Positions 50,611-58,197 of a DNA stretch of 64,000 nt are shown one piece after another (the first letter of the stretch is position 1; each line of letters starts with the position of its first letter). The stretch lies in the NCBI GenBank assembly GCA_017434455.1, contig JAFRFG010000036.1, forward strand, positions 1 to 64,000. The letters are read 5' to 3'. This DNA comes from Thermoguttaceae bacterium (GTDB lineage Bacteria > Planctomycetota > Planctomycetia > Pirellulales > Thermoguttaceae). The notes beneath the pieces were generated by a model, which was not told the DNA's origin, made no database searches, and was given only the letters and a program-made list of their open reading frames with translations. A program made the position numbers and the translations under genes.

Positions 50611-52470
50611 TTACAGTACCCGGACCATAAAGCTGATCACCCCGTACTGATGAGGCGGCACTTCCTCGTTGATCTCCCATCGGAGCATCTTCGAACCGAC
50701 CTCGTTGACCTTTTGGGTGAACGACGCCGGACGGGACGACCGGGACGACTGGTCCACATACTGAAGACGGGCCGAAAGGGAGTCAAAAATGGACAAATTG
50801 TTAATCGGCGTTTCACCGATGTTCTCGTAGCGGATGGCGATCTCGACCAGCTCCCCCGCGGCGGCCTGACGCTTGGAGGCGGTTTTGAGCAGACGCAGTT
50901 TCGACGATTTGGTATCGGTTTCGACCACATAGACCGATTCGGCCGCCTGCAGAAGTTCCAATCCCTGGGCGCTGGTGCGCTCGATCTCGACCCCGACTTC
51001 CTGAAGTTTATCCCACGAGGCGACGTACTGCGTCCCCTCCGCGGCGATGATCCCTTCCAAAACGGTGGTGTCGCTGGTCATCAGCGAGCCGCCCAGATCG
51101 CCGAGCCGGATCTGCGCGATGTTCTCGTCGGTCCCCTCGGCCGAGGAGAGCCCGCCGCCGGGCTGATTCGCCGAGGTCCCCGTCGCCGTGACTCTTCCGC
51201 GGGCCAGATTCGAACGCTCTTCCTGCGACCGAATGTCAATGCCGACGGCCGACTCCTGATTGCCGATCGTCACGTCGGTGGTCGACTGATTGAGAATCGT
51301 GCTGTGAACCCCCGCCCGCGTCCCCTGAACCAGCCGGACCGATCCGAAGCGGGGGCTGTAGATCCGAACGCGGTTCGACGGCTCGGTCATTCGATGGCCG
51401 TCAGCGGTCTGGAACGAGGCGACCGTTTCGTCCGATTCCAGGTGATAGATCTCCCCCTTGTCGGTCGTGTGGGCTTCGGACCCCCCGTCGCCGCCGTTGA
51501 CAATGTACTCGTAGCCGGAGGTGTTTTCGCTTCGGCGCGACTCCTCGCGAAGGTACTCTCGGTTGATCGACCGCCACGACTCGGCCAGCGACGGATCGGC
51601 GGGGATCTCGGCCGGTTCCCCGGCCCGGTCGGTGAGAACGTCCTTCTCGTCGGCCGCGGTTTCGCTGGCCTCGGCGGGCTGGCTTTCCTCCCCGCCGCTG
51701 TCGGCTTCGTCGGCCTGGTCGGCCTCCTGGCCGCGCATCGTCGCCTCGCCGGCGGTTTTATCGTTGGTGTGGCCGGTCATATTATTGACGGCCTGCGCGA
51801 TCGAGTGGAGCGTCCCCAGGGGAAGAGCGCTCTTGGGGGCGGTAAAGGTCCAGCCGTTCATCCAGGCGGGTTTCTCCTCGGCCGGCTGTGGCGCGCCGTA
51901 TCGGTCGTCGCCGTTTTGCCGCGCCGGGTCTAAGTAGGGCGCCTGGCGCGAGAGCGGCTCGCCGTAATCTTCGGCGGAACCGTAATCCCCGGCGGAAGAA
52001 GACGGCGCCTGCGATTGATACGACGTCTGCGGCTGATACGACCGCTCGGCGGAGCGGTAGCTGTCGCTCGGCAGCGCGGCTTCGGAAGGATACCCGCTGT
52101 AGGGGTCCTCCCCCCTTCCGGCGGCCATCGCCTGCTGCGCCTGGTAGTTCTCTTCGTAGACCTGCGACATCGGCTTGGCGCCGTGCGGCAATTCCATTGT
52201 CCAGTGCGCCGGCGGCTTCGTCGCGACCGAGGTCTTTCCGATCCCGAGGTCGCCGACTAAGTTCCGTTCCTTCTTCCAGTCGCCCGAGTAGACGTCGGCG
52301 TAGTAGGCCTCTTCTTCTTTGGTCCGCGGCGCGTTAGCCGCGTATGGATCGTCGGGCGAGGGCTTCGAAAGCCCACCGGTTCGGCAGGCGCCCAGCCCCA
52401 GGCACAGCCCGAGACCGACGAAAATCAGAACAGACCGTCTATAGTGCGGAAAAAACCGGGGTCGAGCCAT
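50611..52470 (-). CDS. Large lipoprotein with C-terminal DUF11 domain
   Basis: 619 residues. The N terminus is a lipoprotein signal (VLIFVGLGLCLGLGAC). The first half is low complexity, rich in Ser, Tyr, Gln, Pro and acidic residues (for example DSYRSAERSYQPQTSYQSQ), suggesting an extended linker. The C-terminal 110 residues form a DUF11-type immunoglobulin-like domain: ELVEIAIRYENIGETPINNL, then FDSLSARLQYVDQSS and RWEINEEVPPHQYGVISFMV. DUF11 domains occur in cell-envelope structural proteins such as the OmcB family. A GGGGAG ribosome site precedes the start. It lies 74 nt downstream of another secreted-protein gene on the same strand, probably an operon. Confidence 0.82.
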   Translation of the reverse strand: MARPRFFPHYRRSVLIFVGLGLCLGLGACRTGGLSKPSPDDPYAANAPRTKEEEAYYADVYSGDWKKERNLVGDLGIGKTSVATKPPAHWTMELPHGAKPMSQVYEENYQAQQAMAAGRGEDPYSGYPSEAALPSDSYRSAERSYQPQTSYQSQAPSSSAGDYGSAEDYGEPLSRQAPYLDPARQNGDDRYGAPQPAEEKPAWMNGWTFTAPKSALPLGTLHSIAQAVNNMTGHTNDKTAGEATMRGQEADQADEADSGGEESQPAEASETAADEKDVLTDRAGEPAEIPADPSLAESWRSINREYLREESRRSENTSGYEYIVNGGDGGSEAHTTDKGEIYHLESDETVASFQTADGHRMTEPSNRVRIYSPRFGSVRLVQGTRAGVHSTILNQSTTDVTIGNQESAVGIDIRSQEERSNLARGRVTATGTSANQPGGGLSSAEGTDENIAQIRLGDLGGSLMTSDTTVLEGIIAAEGTQYVASWDKLQEVGVEIERTSAQGLELLQAAESVYVVETDTKSSKLRLLKTASKRQAAAGELVEIAIRYENIGETPINNLSIFDSLSARLQYVDQSSRSSRPASFTQKVNEVGSKMLRWEINEEVPPHQYGVISFMVRVL

Positions 52471-52544
52471 CCTTGCTCCCCTTCTTTATCGGATCAAGAT
52501 ATTCAGGTCAAATGTATTTATAGGTGTACGTGCCGCCGATTCGC

Positions 52545-53252
52545 TCACTGGCCGGCGGTCTGCCGGGCCAAATCCCGCGAGGGGAGAGCGAAGGACGGAA
52601 GGCCGAAGTAGAACGGCGACTGCGCGTTCGGCTCCTCCTCGGGGAGACGGCTTCCGACACGAATGATCGCCATCACCGTCCCGCGCGTCTCGGCCACCGA
52701 GACCGGAGACAGCCCCGTCGGGACGTCGATCGACAGTCCCTCGTCGCTGAACGACGAGTCGGCCGGCAGGGCGTCTTTGATATTCTCAAGAAAGACGACC
52801 CGGGTGACGAACTGCCCATCGAGCGCGAACTCGAGGTCTTCCTGCGTCAGCAGAAGCTGGACGGGAAAGTCCAGCGCCTTCCCTTCCGGGGGAAAGGTCC
52901 GATTCAGGACCTCTACGGACGGAAACAGCTCGGCCCCCTCGTGAAAGGGGATGTTGAAGATTTTAAACCGATAGACATCCCCGGGCCGCAGCGCGAATAA
53001 GTCGGGCATCGACCGGTTCTCGAGGAAGCCGTTCTCGGAGGCGATCGCGGCGATCGCTCCCTGAGGGAGAATGAATTTCATCGGCTGAAGATAGCCGTCC
53101 CCTTTTTGCCTCATCCGGGAGCCGGCCGCCAGCGCGCCGGCCACTTCCCCTTCGCCGAGAAAGCGCCCCCCGGACGTCTGGGCAAGAGCGGTACCCGAAA
53201 AGAGTACCAGCGCGAAAACTAACCATCCGCCGAGTTTGGAATGAATCCTCAT
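52545..53252 (-). CDS. Secreted protein of unknown function
   Basis: 235 residues. Signal peptide: LGGWLVFALVLFSGTALAQT. The mature part appears globular, with beta strands (LRPGDVYRFKIFNIPFHEGA, LDFPVQLLLTQEDLEFALDG) and several planctomycete-typical Gly/Arg loops. I see no catalytic motif. CGGAAG stands before the ATG. It lies upstream of the DUF11 lipoprotein on the same strand, so a shared envelope role is plausible. A TTTACA box at about 53290 with weak TAGAAT or TATAGG could be its promoter. Confidence 0.7.
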   Translation of the reverse strand: MRIHSKLGGWLVFALVLFSGTALAQTSGGRFLGEGEVAGALAAGSRMRQKGDGYLQPMKFILPQGAIAAIASENGFLENRSMPDLFALRPGDVYRFKIFNIPFHEGAELFPSVEVLNRTFPPEGKALDFPVQLLLTQEDLEFALDGQFVTRVVFLENIKDALPADSSFSDEGLSIDVPTGLSPVSVAETRGTVMAIIRVGSRLPEEEPNAQSPFYFGLPSFALPSRDLARQTAGQ

Positions 53253-53441
53253 CTTCCGGTTCCTGTCCTATAGATTCTATAGAAACGTCCCTTTGTAAAT
53301 AAAACTCCGCCGAGACAATAGCAAATAAAGAAGCCCTTGGGGAGACGTTTTTTTTGGTTTTGGGGGATTTTTAAAAAGTTTTTTCGCCCCCCTCCCTCCC
53401 GGGGCGGGGAGACAAAAACAGAAAACCGGGCAGAAGACAAG

Positions 53442-53484
53442 AAAAAAACTCGGGCACCTCTCCCCGCGGGGGGAAAGGCGCCCG
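53442..53484 (-). terminator. Terminator after the small lipoprotein gene
   Basis: Minus-strand imperfect 14-bp stem beginning GGGCGCCTTTCCCC with a 4-nt loop, followed by GAGTTTTTTT. Confidence 0.75.
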
Positions 53485-53520
53485 GGCGTGTTGACGGACC
53501 GATTCGCGGCCGTTTCGCGG

Positions 53521-53865
53521 CTAGTTGGCCGGAGCGGCTTCGGGAGCGGCCTCGGCAGCGGCCTCATCGGCGCCGGTGACGGCATCCTTGACGTCACTGG
53601 CCGCGTCGGTGACGGCGTCCTTGGCGTCACTGACGGCGTTACCGACGGCATCGGCAGCGTCACTGGCGGCGTTCTCGACCGCCGTCCCGACGTCCTCGGC
53701 AGTTTGAGCCAGGTCGGTCTTGGCTTGGTCCACGTCACCGGCCTTGACATCGGCCCCGACATTCTGGACGTCGGTTTCGATCTGCTGCTTATCCTGCGGC
53801 TTGCAGCCGAACGAGCAGCAGATCACGAAAAGGGCAACGAGCCCCAGGGCAAAGAACTTTTTCAT
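53521..53865 (-). CDS. Small Ala/Asp-rich repeat lipoprotein
   Basis: 114 residues. Signal peptide and lipobox: LGLVALFVICCSFGC. The mature protein is almost entirely degenerate 11-residue amphipathic repeats (TAVENAASDAADAVGNAVSD-type), which would form a long helix like apolipoprotein or late-embryogenesis-type stress proteins, ending in an Ala/Pro/Glu tail. Such small lipoproteins often bind envelope surfaces or protect against stress; here that is inference. AGTGAGG lies a few bases upstream of the ATG. It is followed by a strong terminator. Confidence 0.78.
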   Translation of the reverse strand: MKKFFALGLVALFVICCSFGCKPQDKQQIETDVQNVGADVKAGDVDQAKTDLAQTAEDVGTAVENAASDAADAVGNAVSDAKDAVTDAASDVKDAVTGADEAAAEAAPEAAPAN

Positions 53866-54057
53866 GTTTTTTTCCTCACTTCAAAGGGTTCCTCAGCTGC
53901 CGCCGCGGCCGCTGACGCCGGGCCGGGCGGCACGAACCGACCGGCGAACACCGATCGGACACAATCCATACGAATATGTTACGGGACGGGAATCGGAAAT
54001 GCAATATCCACCCACCCCGTTTTTGATGAAATTTTCTATATGTTTTCCGACGGTCTT

Positions 54058-55083
54058 TTACCGCAAAAACAGCGATACCTCGTAGACCGCGAAACACAAA
54101 AGCAAAACCGCCCCCTCGCGCCGGGAAAGGACCCGGTCGGTGAAACACAGGTAACTGCCGAACACCGCGGTGAGGATCATCATCGGCAGGTCGATATAAA
54201 ACGCGTCGGAAGAGACCGGGATTCCCCCGGTCGTCAAAAGCGCCGTGACCCCGAGAATCGCCAGAATATTGAACGTATTGCTCCCGATGACGTTCCCGAT
54301 CGCCAGATCGTTTTTCCCCGACCGGGCGGAGAGGATCGAGACGGTCAGCTCCGGCAGCGAGGTGCCGATCGCCACGACCGTCAGACCGATCACCCATTGC
54401 GAGACCTTCAGCAGGGTCGCGATCCGCACCGCGCCGTCGACAAAACGATCGGCGCCGTAAATGAGCATCGCCAGCCCCGCTCCCAGGAAAAGGAGCGAAC
54501 GCAGCAGCGACAGAACCTTCGAACGGCTGTGCGCCGGGGCGGCTTGTTCGGCACCAAACTGGCTGTGAATATCGTCGCTCTTCTGGGGGAAGTGTCCCGA
54601 CTTCACCGAGACGACGGTCCAGATATAGTAACCGACGCACAGCGCCAATAGGATCGCCCCGCCCCAGCGCGGAATCGCCCGCGCCTGCTCGGCGTCCATC
54701 GGCGTCGAACCGGCCAAAAGCCATACCAGCGCCGAGACGGCGATCAAAAACGGGATCTCCATCTTCACCAGCCGGGCCGAGATGCCGACCGGGCGGATCA
54801 GCGCCGAGACGCCAAGTACCAGAAGGATATTGCAGATATTGCTCCCGACAACGTTCCCCAGGGCAATCGACGCGCGGGCGCTGTCGCCCGACAGTGCCGC
54901 CGTGAGGGAAACCGCCATCTCGGGAGCGCCGGTGCAGGCGGCGACGACCGTCAGACCGATGATCAGCGGGGGAACCTTGAGCAAAAGCGCCAGGCCGGTC
55001 GCGCCGCGGACAAAGATCTCTCCGCCGATGACCAGCAAAGCCCCGCCGGCCAAAAGCCAACCCAACGCGATCAAAAATTCCAT
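54058..55083 (-). CDS. Sodium/calcium antiporter, CaCA family (YrbG-like)
   Basis: 341 residues from the ATG at 55083 (GGAG at 9 nt). An alternative GTG at 55134 overlaps the upstream stop, but would add a non-hydrophobic leader before helix 1. Ten membrane helices in two inverted halves carry the alpha-repeat motifs APEMAVSL with GNVVGSNICNILLVLG, and LPELTVSI with GNVIGSNTFNILAILG, which line the ion path in this family. The loop between the halves is short and acidic/basic, as in prokaryotic members. The protein exchanges Na+ or H+ for Ca2+ across the inner membrane. Probably translated after the HAD gene. Confidence 0.92.
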   Translation of the reverse strand: MEFLIALGWLLAGGALLVIGGEIFVRGATGLALLLKVPPLIIGLTVVAACTGAPEMAVSLTAALSGDSARASIALGNVVGSNICNILLVLGVSALIRPVGISARLVKMEIPFLIAVSALVWLLAGSTPMDAEQARAIPRWGGAILLALCVGYYIWTVVSVKSGHFPQKSDDIHSQFGAEQAAPAHSRSKVLSLLRSLLFLGAGLAMLIYGADRFVDGAVRIATLLKVSQWVIGLTVVAIGTSLPELTVSILSARSGKNDLAIGNVIGSNTFNILAILGVTALLTTGGIPVSSDAFYIDLPMMILTAVFGSYLCFTDRVLSRREGAVLLLCFAVYEVSLFLR

Positions 55084-55130
55084 AACGCTCTTCTCCGCGG
55101 TTAAAAGGGGATAATATGCCTCGCGCCGCT

Positions 55131-55796
55131 TCACTCATCGCGCCGCGTTAAACGAACCTCGGCCAGGGAGCGCAGAACCGCGCGGGCCTGGGACAGGTCG
55201 GCGAACTTGTTGTGCTCGGCGCGAACGGCAAAACAGGGAGCCCCGGCGGCCGCCGCCGCGCGAACCCCCGCGGTGCTGTCCTCCAAGACGAGCATCTCGG
55301 CGGGGGAGACGCCGAATTTTTCGGCCGCCATCAGGTAGATCTGCGGGTCGGGCTTCCCCCGCGTGATCGATTCGCTCGTCAGGAGGAAGGCGAACCGGTC
55401 GGTCAGGCCGGCCCGGCCGAGAACGGCGCTGACCAGACGCGTCGAGCTGCTGGTGCAGACCCCCTTCGGGATCCCCGCCCGCTCGATCCGCTCGAGCAGT
55501 TCCATGAGCCCCGGCATGACGCGGAACCCGTCCTCGAGAAACTCGAGGAAAAGCGCCTCGGACTCGGCCTGAAGCTCTTCCCACGTCTCGGTGAAGCCGA
55601 AACGCCGGATGAACGTCTCGAAACAGTACCGGGGGGGGCGCCCCATGATCGCCTCGTTGAGCTCTTCGGTGTAGGGCTGGCCGCGGCGGCCCAAAAGCGC
55701 CTCGGCGGCCTTCCAGTAGACCGCCTCGGTGTCGAACATCAGGCCGTCCATATCGAACGCCACCGCCTTAAACATCGGTTCTGTGCCGGCTGTCAT
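55131..55796 (-). CDS. HAD-superfamily hydrolase, beta-phosphoglucomutase/CbbY-like
   Basis: 221 residues; the ATG at 55775 is an equally good start. HAD motif I is FDMDGLMFDTE (nucleophile Asp and acid/base Asp). The cap is helical; motif II is CTSSSTRLVSAVL, followed by GKPDPQIYLMAAEKFG (motif III Lys) and VLEDSTAGVRAAAAAG (motif IV). This order and the Glu after FDT are typical of beta-phosphoglucomutase-like phosphatases and mutases acting on sugar phosphates. The exact substrate is not determinable. It is cytosolic. The antiporter gene starts 47 nt after the stop, likely one transcript. Confidence 0.87.
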   Translation of the reverse strand: MTAGTEPMFKAVAFDMDGLMFDTEAVYWKAAEALLGRRGQPYTEELNEAIMGRPPRYCFETFIRRFGFTETWEELQAESEALFLEFLEDGFRVMPGLMELLERIERAGIPKGVCTSSSTRLVSAVLGRAGLTDRFAFLLTSESITRGKPDPQIYLMAAEKFGVSPAEMLVLEDSTAGVRAAAAAGAPCFAVRAEHNKFADLSQARAVLRSLAEVRLTRRDE

Positions 55797-55802
55797 GCTT
55801 GT

Positions 55803-55844
55803 TTAGTGTTCTTCACACTTGTTGGTTAGTGCTCTTCACACTTG
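55803..55844. repeat. Tandem duplication at the 3' end of the DUF1559 gene
   Basis: A 19-nt element (TTAGTG-TCTTCACACTTG with one variable base) is repeated with a period of 23 nt. The inner copy holds the last codons (KCEEH) and stop of the DUF1559 gene; the outer copy repeats them after the stop. Confidence 0.75.
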
Positions 55845-56833
55845 CGGCAGGCCCGCTCCTGCAGAACGTGCCGGTCGGTCGTCGTCGGGATAAAATCGAT
55901 CCCCCCGTCGCCGCGCAGGAAGTTGGAGCCGGTCGGATGGGAGCTGGAAAAACCGTGCCCCGTCCCCTTGTTGTCGAACGGCGAGCTGAAGCTCCCGACG
56001 ACGATCGCCGGGCTGGTCCCCGGGGGGACGCCGACCCAGGTGGAGTAGTGCATCTTGCTCGATCCCCGCTCCCCGACGATGAGCATATTCGAAAGCCCCT
56101 TGGGCACGTCGGAAAACGATAGTCCCCCGTTGTGCCAGAACGCCCCGTCGCCGGTAAAGTTGTATCCCTCGTAGAGGCCCCCGTGGCCGTACTGATCGGC
56201 GTCGTGGAGCGATTCGTTGCCGAAATTCCCGACGTAGTTGCTGATGGCCAGCGTCAGATCATGGTCGGTATGATGGTGATGATGGTGCTCATCCTCGTCC
56301 TCATCTTCATCTTCGTCCTCATCGTGGTCGTGGCAGTTGAGGAGACACCCTTCCTGCCCCACCAGGTCTTGAAGGGTGAAGGTCTTTACCGACTTGGGCT
56401 CGGATGGGCAGCGGAAATCGATGATAAACGTTTTGATCTCCTCGCCGTTGACCAGCTGGCCGTCGACCTTCTCTCCGATCGGGACACCCCTGTTGAGGGA
56501 TTCGACGTATTGGGCGTGTTCCATAAAGGGAAGGATAAACGACGCCCATCCCCACCCGGGATTCCCGTTCACGCAGGGTTGGGTTCGCGCGTCGTCGTCG
56601 TACCCCACCCATCCGGGGGGGAAATGCTTGTGGGTATCGGCGTACATATGCAGAGCCAGGCCGATCTGCCGGAGGCGATTGGTGCAGCTCATTCGCGAGG
56701 CGCTCTCTCGGGCCTTCTGGACGGCGGGGAGGAGAAGCCCCAGCATAATGCCGATGATCACGATGACCACCAGCAGCTCCACGAGGGAGAAACCGCTTCG
56801 CGGCAAGGCCGCTCGATGGGTCGAATGGTTCAT
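55826..56833 (-). CDS. DUF1559 pseudopilin-like protein with acidic/His-rich insert
   Basis: 335 residues. The N terminus is a type IV pilin-like prepilin signal (RSGFSLVELLVVIVIIGIML, cleaved before FSLVE), with the DUF1559 hallmark CTNRLRQIGLALHMYADTHK and the closing H-x9-DG region (SHPTGSNFLRGDGG). Such proteins are abundant and mostly planctomycete-specific; assembly by a type II secretion-like machine is assumed. Residues 167-192 are unusual: CHDHD, a run of alternating Asp/Glu, then six His and TDHD, inserted in the variable domain. The DNA there is a GAT/GAG/CAC repeat. AGAGGA precedes the ATG. Confidence 0.9.
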   Translation of the reverse strand: MNHSTHRAALPRSGFSLVELLVVIVIIGIMLGLLLPAVQKARESASRMSCTNRLRQIGLALHMYADTHKHFPPGWVGYDDDARTQPCVNGNPGWGWASFILPFMEHAQYVESLNRGVPIGEKVDGQLVNGEEIKTFIIDFRCPSEPKSVKTFTLQDLVGQEGCLLNCHDHDEDEDEDEDEDEHHHHHHTDHDLTLAISNYVGNFGNESLHDADQYGHGGLYEGYNFTGDGAFWHNGGLSFSDVPKGLSNMLIVGERGSSKMHYSTWVGVPPGTSPAIVVGSFSSPFDNKGTGHGFSSSHPTGSNFLRGDGGIDFIPTTTDRHVLQERACRKCEEH

Positions 56834-57062
56834 AATATATCCTCTTGCAGTTTATCTTTTTACGGTGTGTCCTTTTTCGTGCCGCCGACGCGCTTTGCCG
56901 AGCGCCGCGGCTAAGGTTTTTCAGATAAATTTCGGACGTTCGCCCGGCGGCCCGATACCCTTATTAGTTTACACACTTTTCCCGCGAAAGGAGTGACAGC
57001 GGCAAAACAAAATCGGTTCGGTCTTGAATCGCTCGGCCGCGCCGGGGAGTGAATCGGGAAGA

Positions 57063-57440
57063 TCAAGCGAACAAAAAGACAACAGCGGGAGGCGACCGCG
57101 CCGGATGGGAACCGGCCGGACAAGGAGCGAAAAAAAGGGCCGACGCCGCCGCCAGCGGGACCGTCAACCCAATAGACAACACCGCGGCAGGGAAAAACCA
57201 GCCGACCGTATGCCGGAGAAAGAACCGGCAAAGAAAACAATCATCCTCGGCGTGGGCAGCCGCGCGGAAGGCCGCGCCGCACCCGCCTAGGGAAAACTCA
57301 CCGTGCGGCGCCCCGGCGCCGTGATGACAAGCGTCGGGATCGTGGGGGAGAATGGTATGCAGCCCCGATCCGCCTACAGCCGGCAGACCAAAGACGAACA
57401 CCCACAACCAGAGGCACAGATGGCGGGCCTTCTCCATCAT
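57063..57440 (-). CDS. Small membrane protein with His/Cys-rich loop
   Basis: 125 residues from one of two consecutive ATGs (57440 or 57437; GGGGGGA just upstream). An N-terminal helix (CLWLWVFVFGLPAVGG) is followed by a loop HTILPHDPDACHHG and HAEDDCFLCRFF, whose His and Cys residues could bind a metal, then a second helix (PAAVLSIGLTVPLAAASALF). The pattern recalls DUF2946-type small membrane proteins found near metal-handling genes, but the match is uncertain. It lies 51 nt downstream of the 29-residue basic gene. The 230-nt stretch on its other side (to the DUF1559 start) shows no further gene. Confidence 0.48.
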   Translation of the reverse strand: MMEKARHLCLWLWVFVFGLPAVGGSGLHTILPHDPDACHHGAGAPHGEFSLGGCGAAFRAAAHAEDDCFLCRFFLRHTVGWFFPAAVLSIGLTVPLAAASALFFAPCPAGSHPARSPPAVVFLFA

Positions 57441-57465
57441 TCCCCCCAACACGAAACACAACGGC

Positions 57466-57487
57466 CCGGCGGGGCATCACCCGCCGG
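57466..57487 (-). terminator. Hairpin after the 29-residue gene
   Basis: An 8-bp perfect stem CCGGCGGG / CCCGCCGG with a 6-nt loop, placed 5 nt after the stop on the minus strand, followed by GCCGTTGTGTTT. Confidence 0.42.
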
Positions 57488-57491
57488 AAGA

Positions 57492-57581
57492 TCAGTCCTT
57501 ACGATGGCGGATCTTCGAACGCATACGACGCTTTTTCCGCCCGAGCTTCCTTCTTCCCTTACCAGTCTTTTTGGTTCCCAC
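57492..57581 (-). CDS. 29-residue very basic protein (AURKAIP1/COX24- or bS22-like ribosomal candidate)
   Basis: The frame reads VGTKKTGKGRRKLGRKKRRM followed by RSKIRHRKD, that is, 17 Lys/Arg in 29 residues. It starts with GTG at 57581, and GGAG lies 8 nt upstream, a good ribosome site. The KKRRMRSKIRHRK core resembles the AURKAIP1/COX24 and bS22 group of tiny ribosome-associated proteins; this resemblance is by eye. A TATACT box at 57701-57696 could drive it. A hairpin follows the stop. The size escapes most gene callers. Confidence 0.55.
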   Translation of the reverse strand: MGTKKTGKGRRKLGRKKRRMRSKIRHRKD

Positions 57582-57718
57582 TTGTTTTTCTCCAACTGCT
57601 AGAGTGTGTATCGTAATCGCCGCGGGCGAGCAAGGTGAGCGCCACGGAAGCGGCTTGCTTTATCTTAAGGCCCGGCCAACAACCCCCTTAACGGGAGTAT
57701 AGCACTTGGGGGGGTGTT

Positions 57719-57740
57719 AAAAAGGGGGAGCCCCCCTTAA
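57719..57740 (-). terminator. Terminator after spoVG
   Basis: Minus-strand AAGGGGG, loop GCT, CCCCCTT, then a short T run; located 26 nt after the spoVG stop. Confidence 0.7.
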
Positions 57741-57765
57741 CAGACGCGCTCCCGCGCGGCGCCTC

Positions 57766-58197
57766 TCACGCGGGAGGTTCCTCGTCGGGACCGAAGAACT
57801 CGGCGTGCGAGGGGCGGTAGTCGGGGTTCTGCGCCAGCTCCAGTTCCTTTTGGTAGGCCGACAGAACCCGCTCGGAAATCATCTCGCGGCACTGATTGCT
57901 GATCGGATGAGCGACGTCGAAAAACAGCCGCTGCGGTTCCCCGTTCTCGTTTGGCTGGGGAGCAAACCGAAAACCGCACTCACTGCAGTAGTGGGCGGTC
58001 AGGTGATTTTTGACGGAGCAGCGCGGACAGTGGAACGTCCGCCGCCGGCTCGGCATCGCGACAAAAAGGCGCTTTGCCCCCTGGACAATCTTCAGATCGC
58101 TGATGACAAACGATCCGTCGATCACGATGTAGCAGAACGCCCGCAAACGTTCATTCTGATCCGCCGCCAGACGTATTCCGACTTCGGTGATTTCCAT
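57766..58197 (-). CDS. spoVG: SpoVG-type regulator with inserted zinc ribbon
   Basis: 143 residues from the ATG at 58197 (GAGG at 8 nt). The first 53 residues are classic SpoVG (MEITEVGIRLAADQNERLRA, then SFVISDLKIVQGAKRLFVAMPSR without a break in spacing). The C-terminal helix is also present (FFDVAHPISNQCREMI). Between them sits C57-x2-C60-x10-C71-x2-C74, a zinc ribbon not found in Bacillus SpoVG. SpoVG proteins bind DNA or RNA and act as global regulators. The gene overlaps the ispE 3' end by 47 nt. Linkage to ispE recalls the Bacillus ispE-purR-spoVG region. Confidence 0.87.
   Translation of the reverse strand: MEITEVGIRLAADQNERLRAFCYIVIDGSFVISDLKIVQGAKRLFVAMPSRRRTFHCPRCSVKNHLTAHYCSECGFRFAPQPNENGEPQRLFFDVAHPISNQCREMISERVLSAYQKELELAQNPDYRPSHAEFFGPDEEPPA

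Noticed and set aside
57303-57702. Plus-strand open frames between 57303 and 57702
   Set aside because: They overlap the well-supported 29-residue gene and hairpins on the minus strand and show no ribosome sites or domain character.
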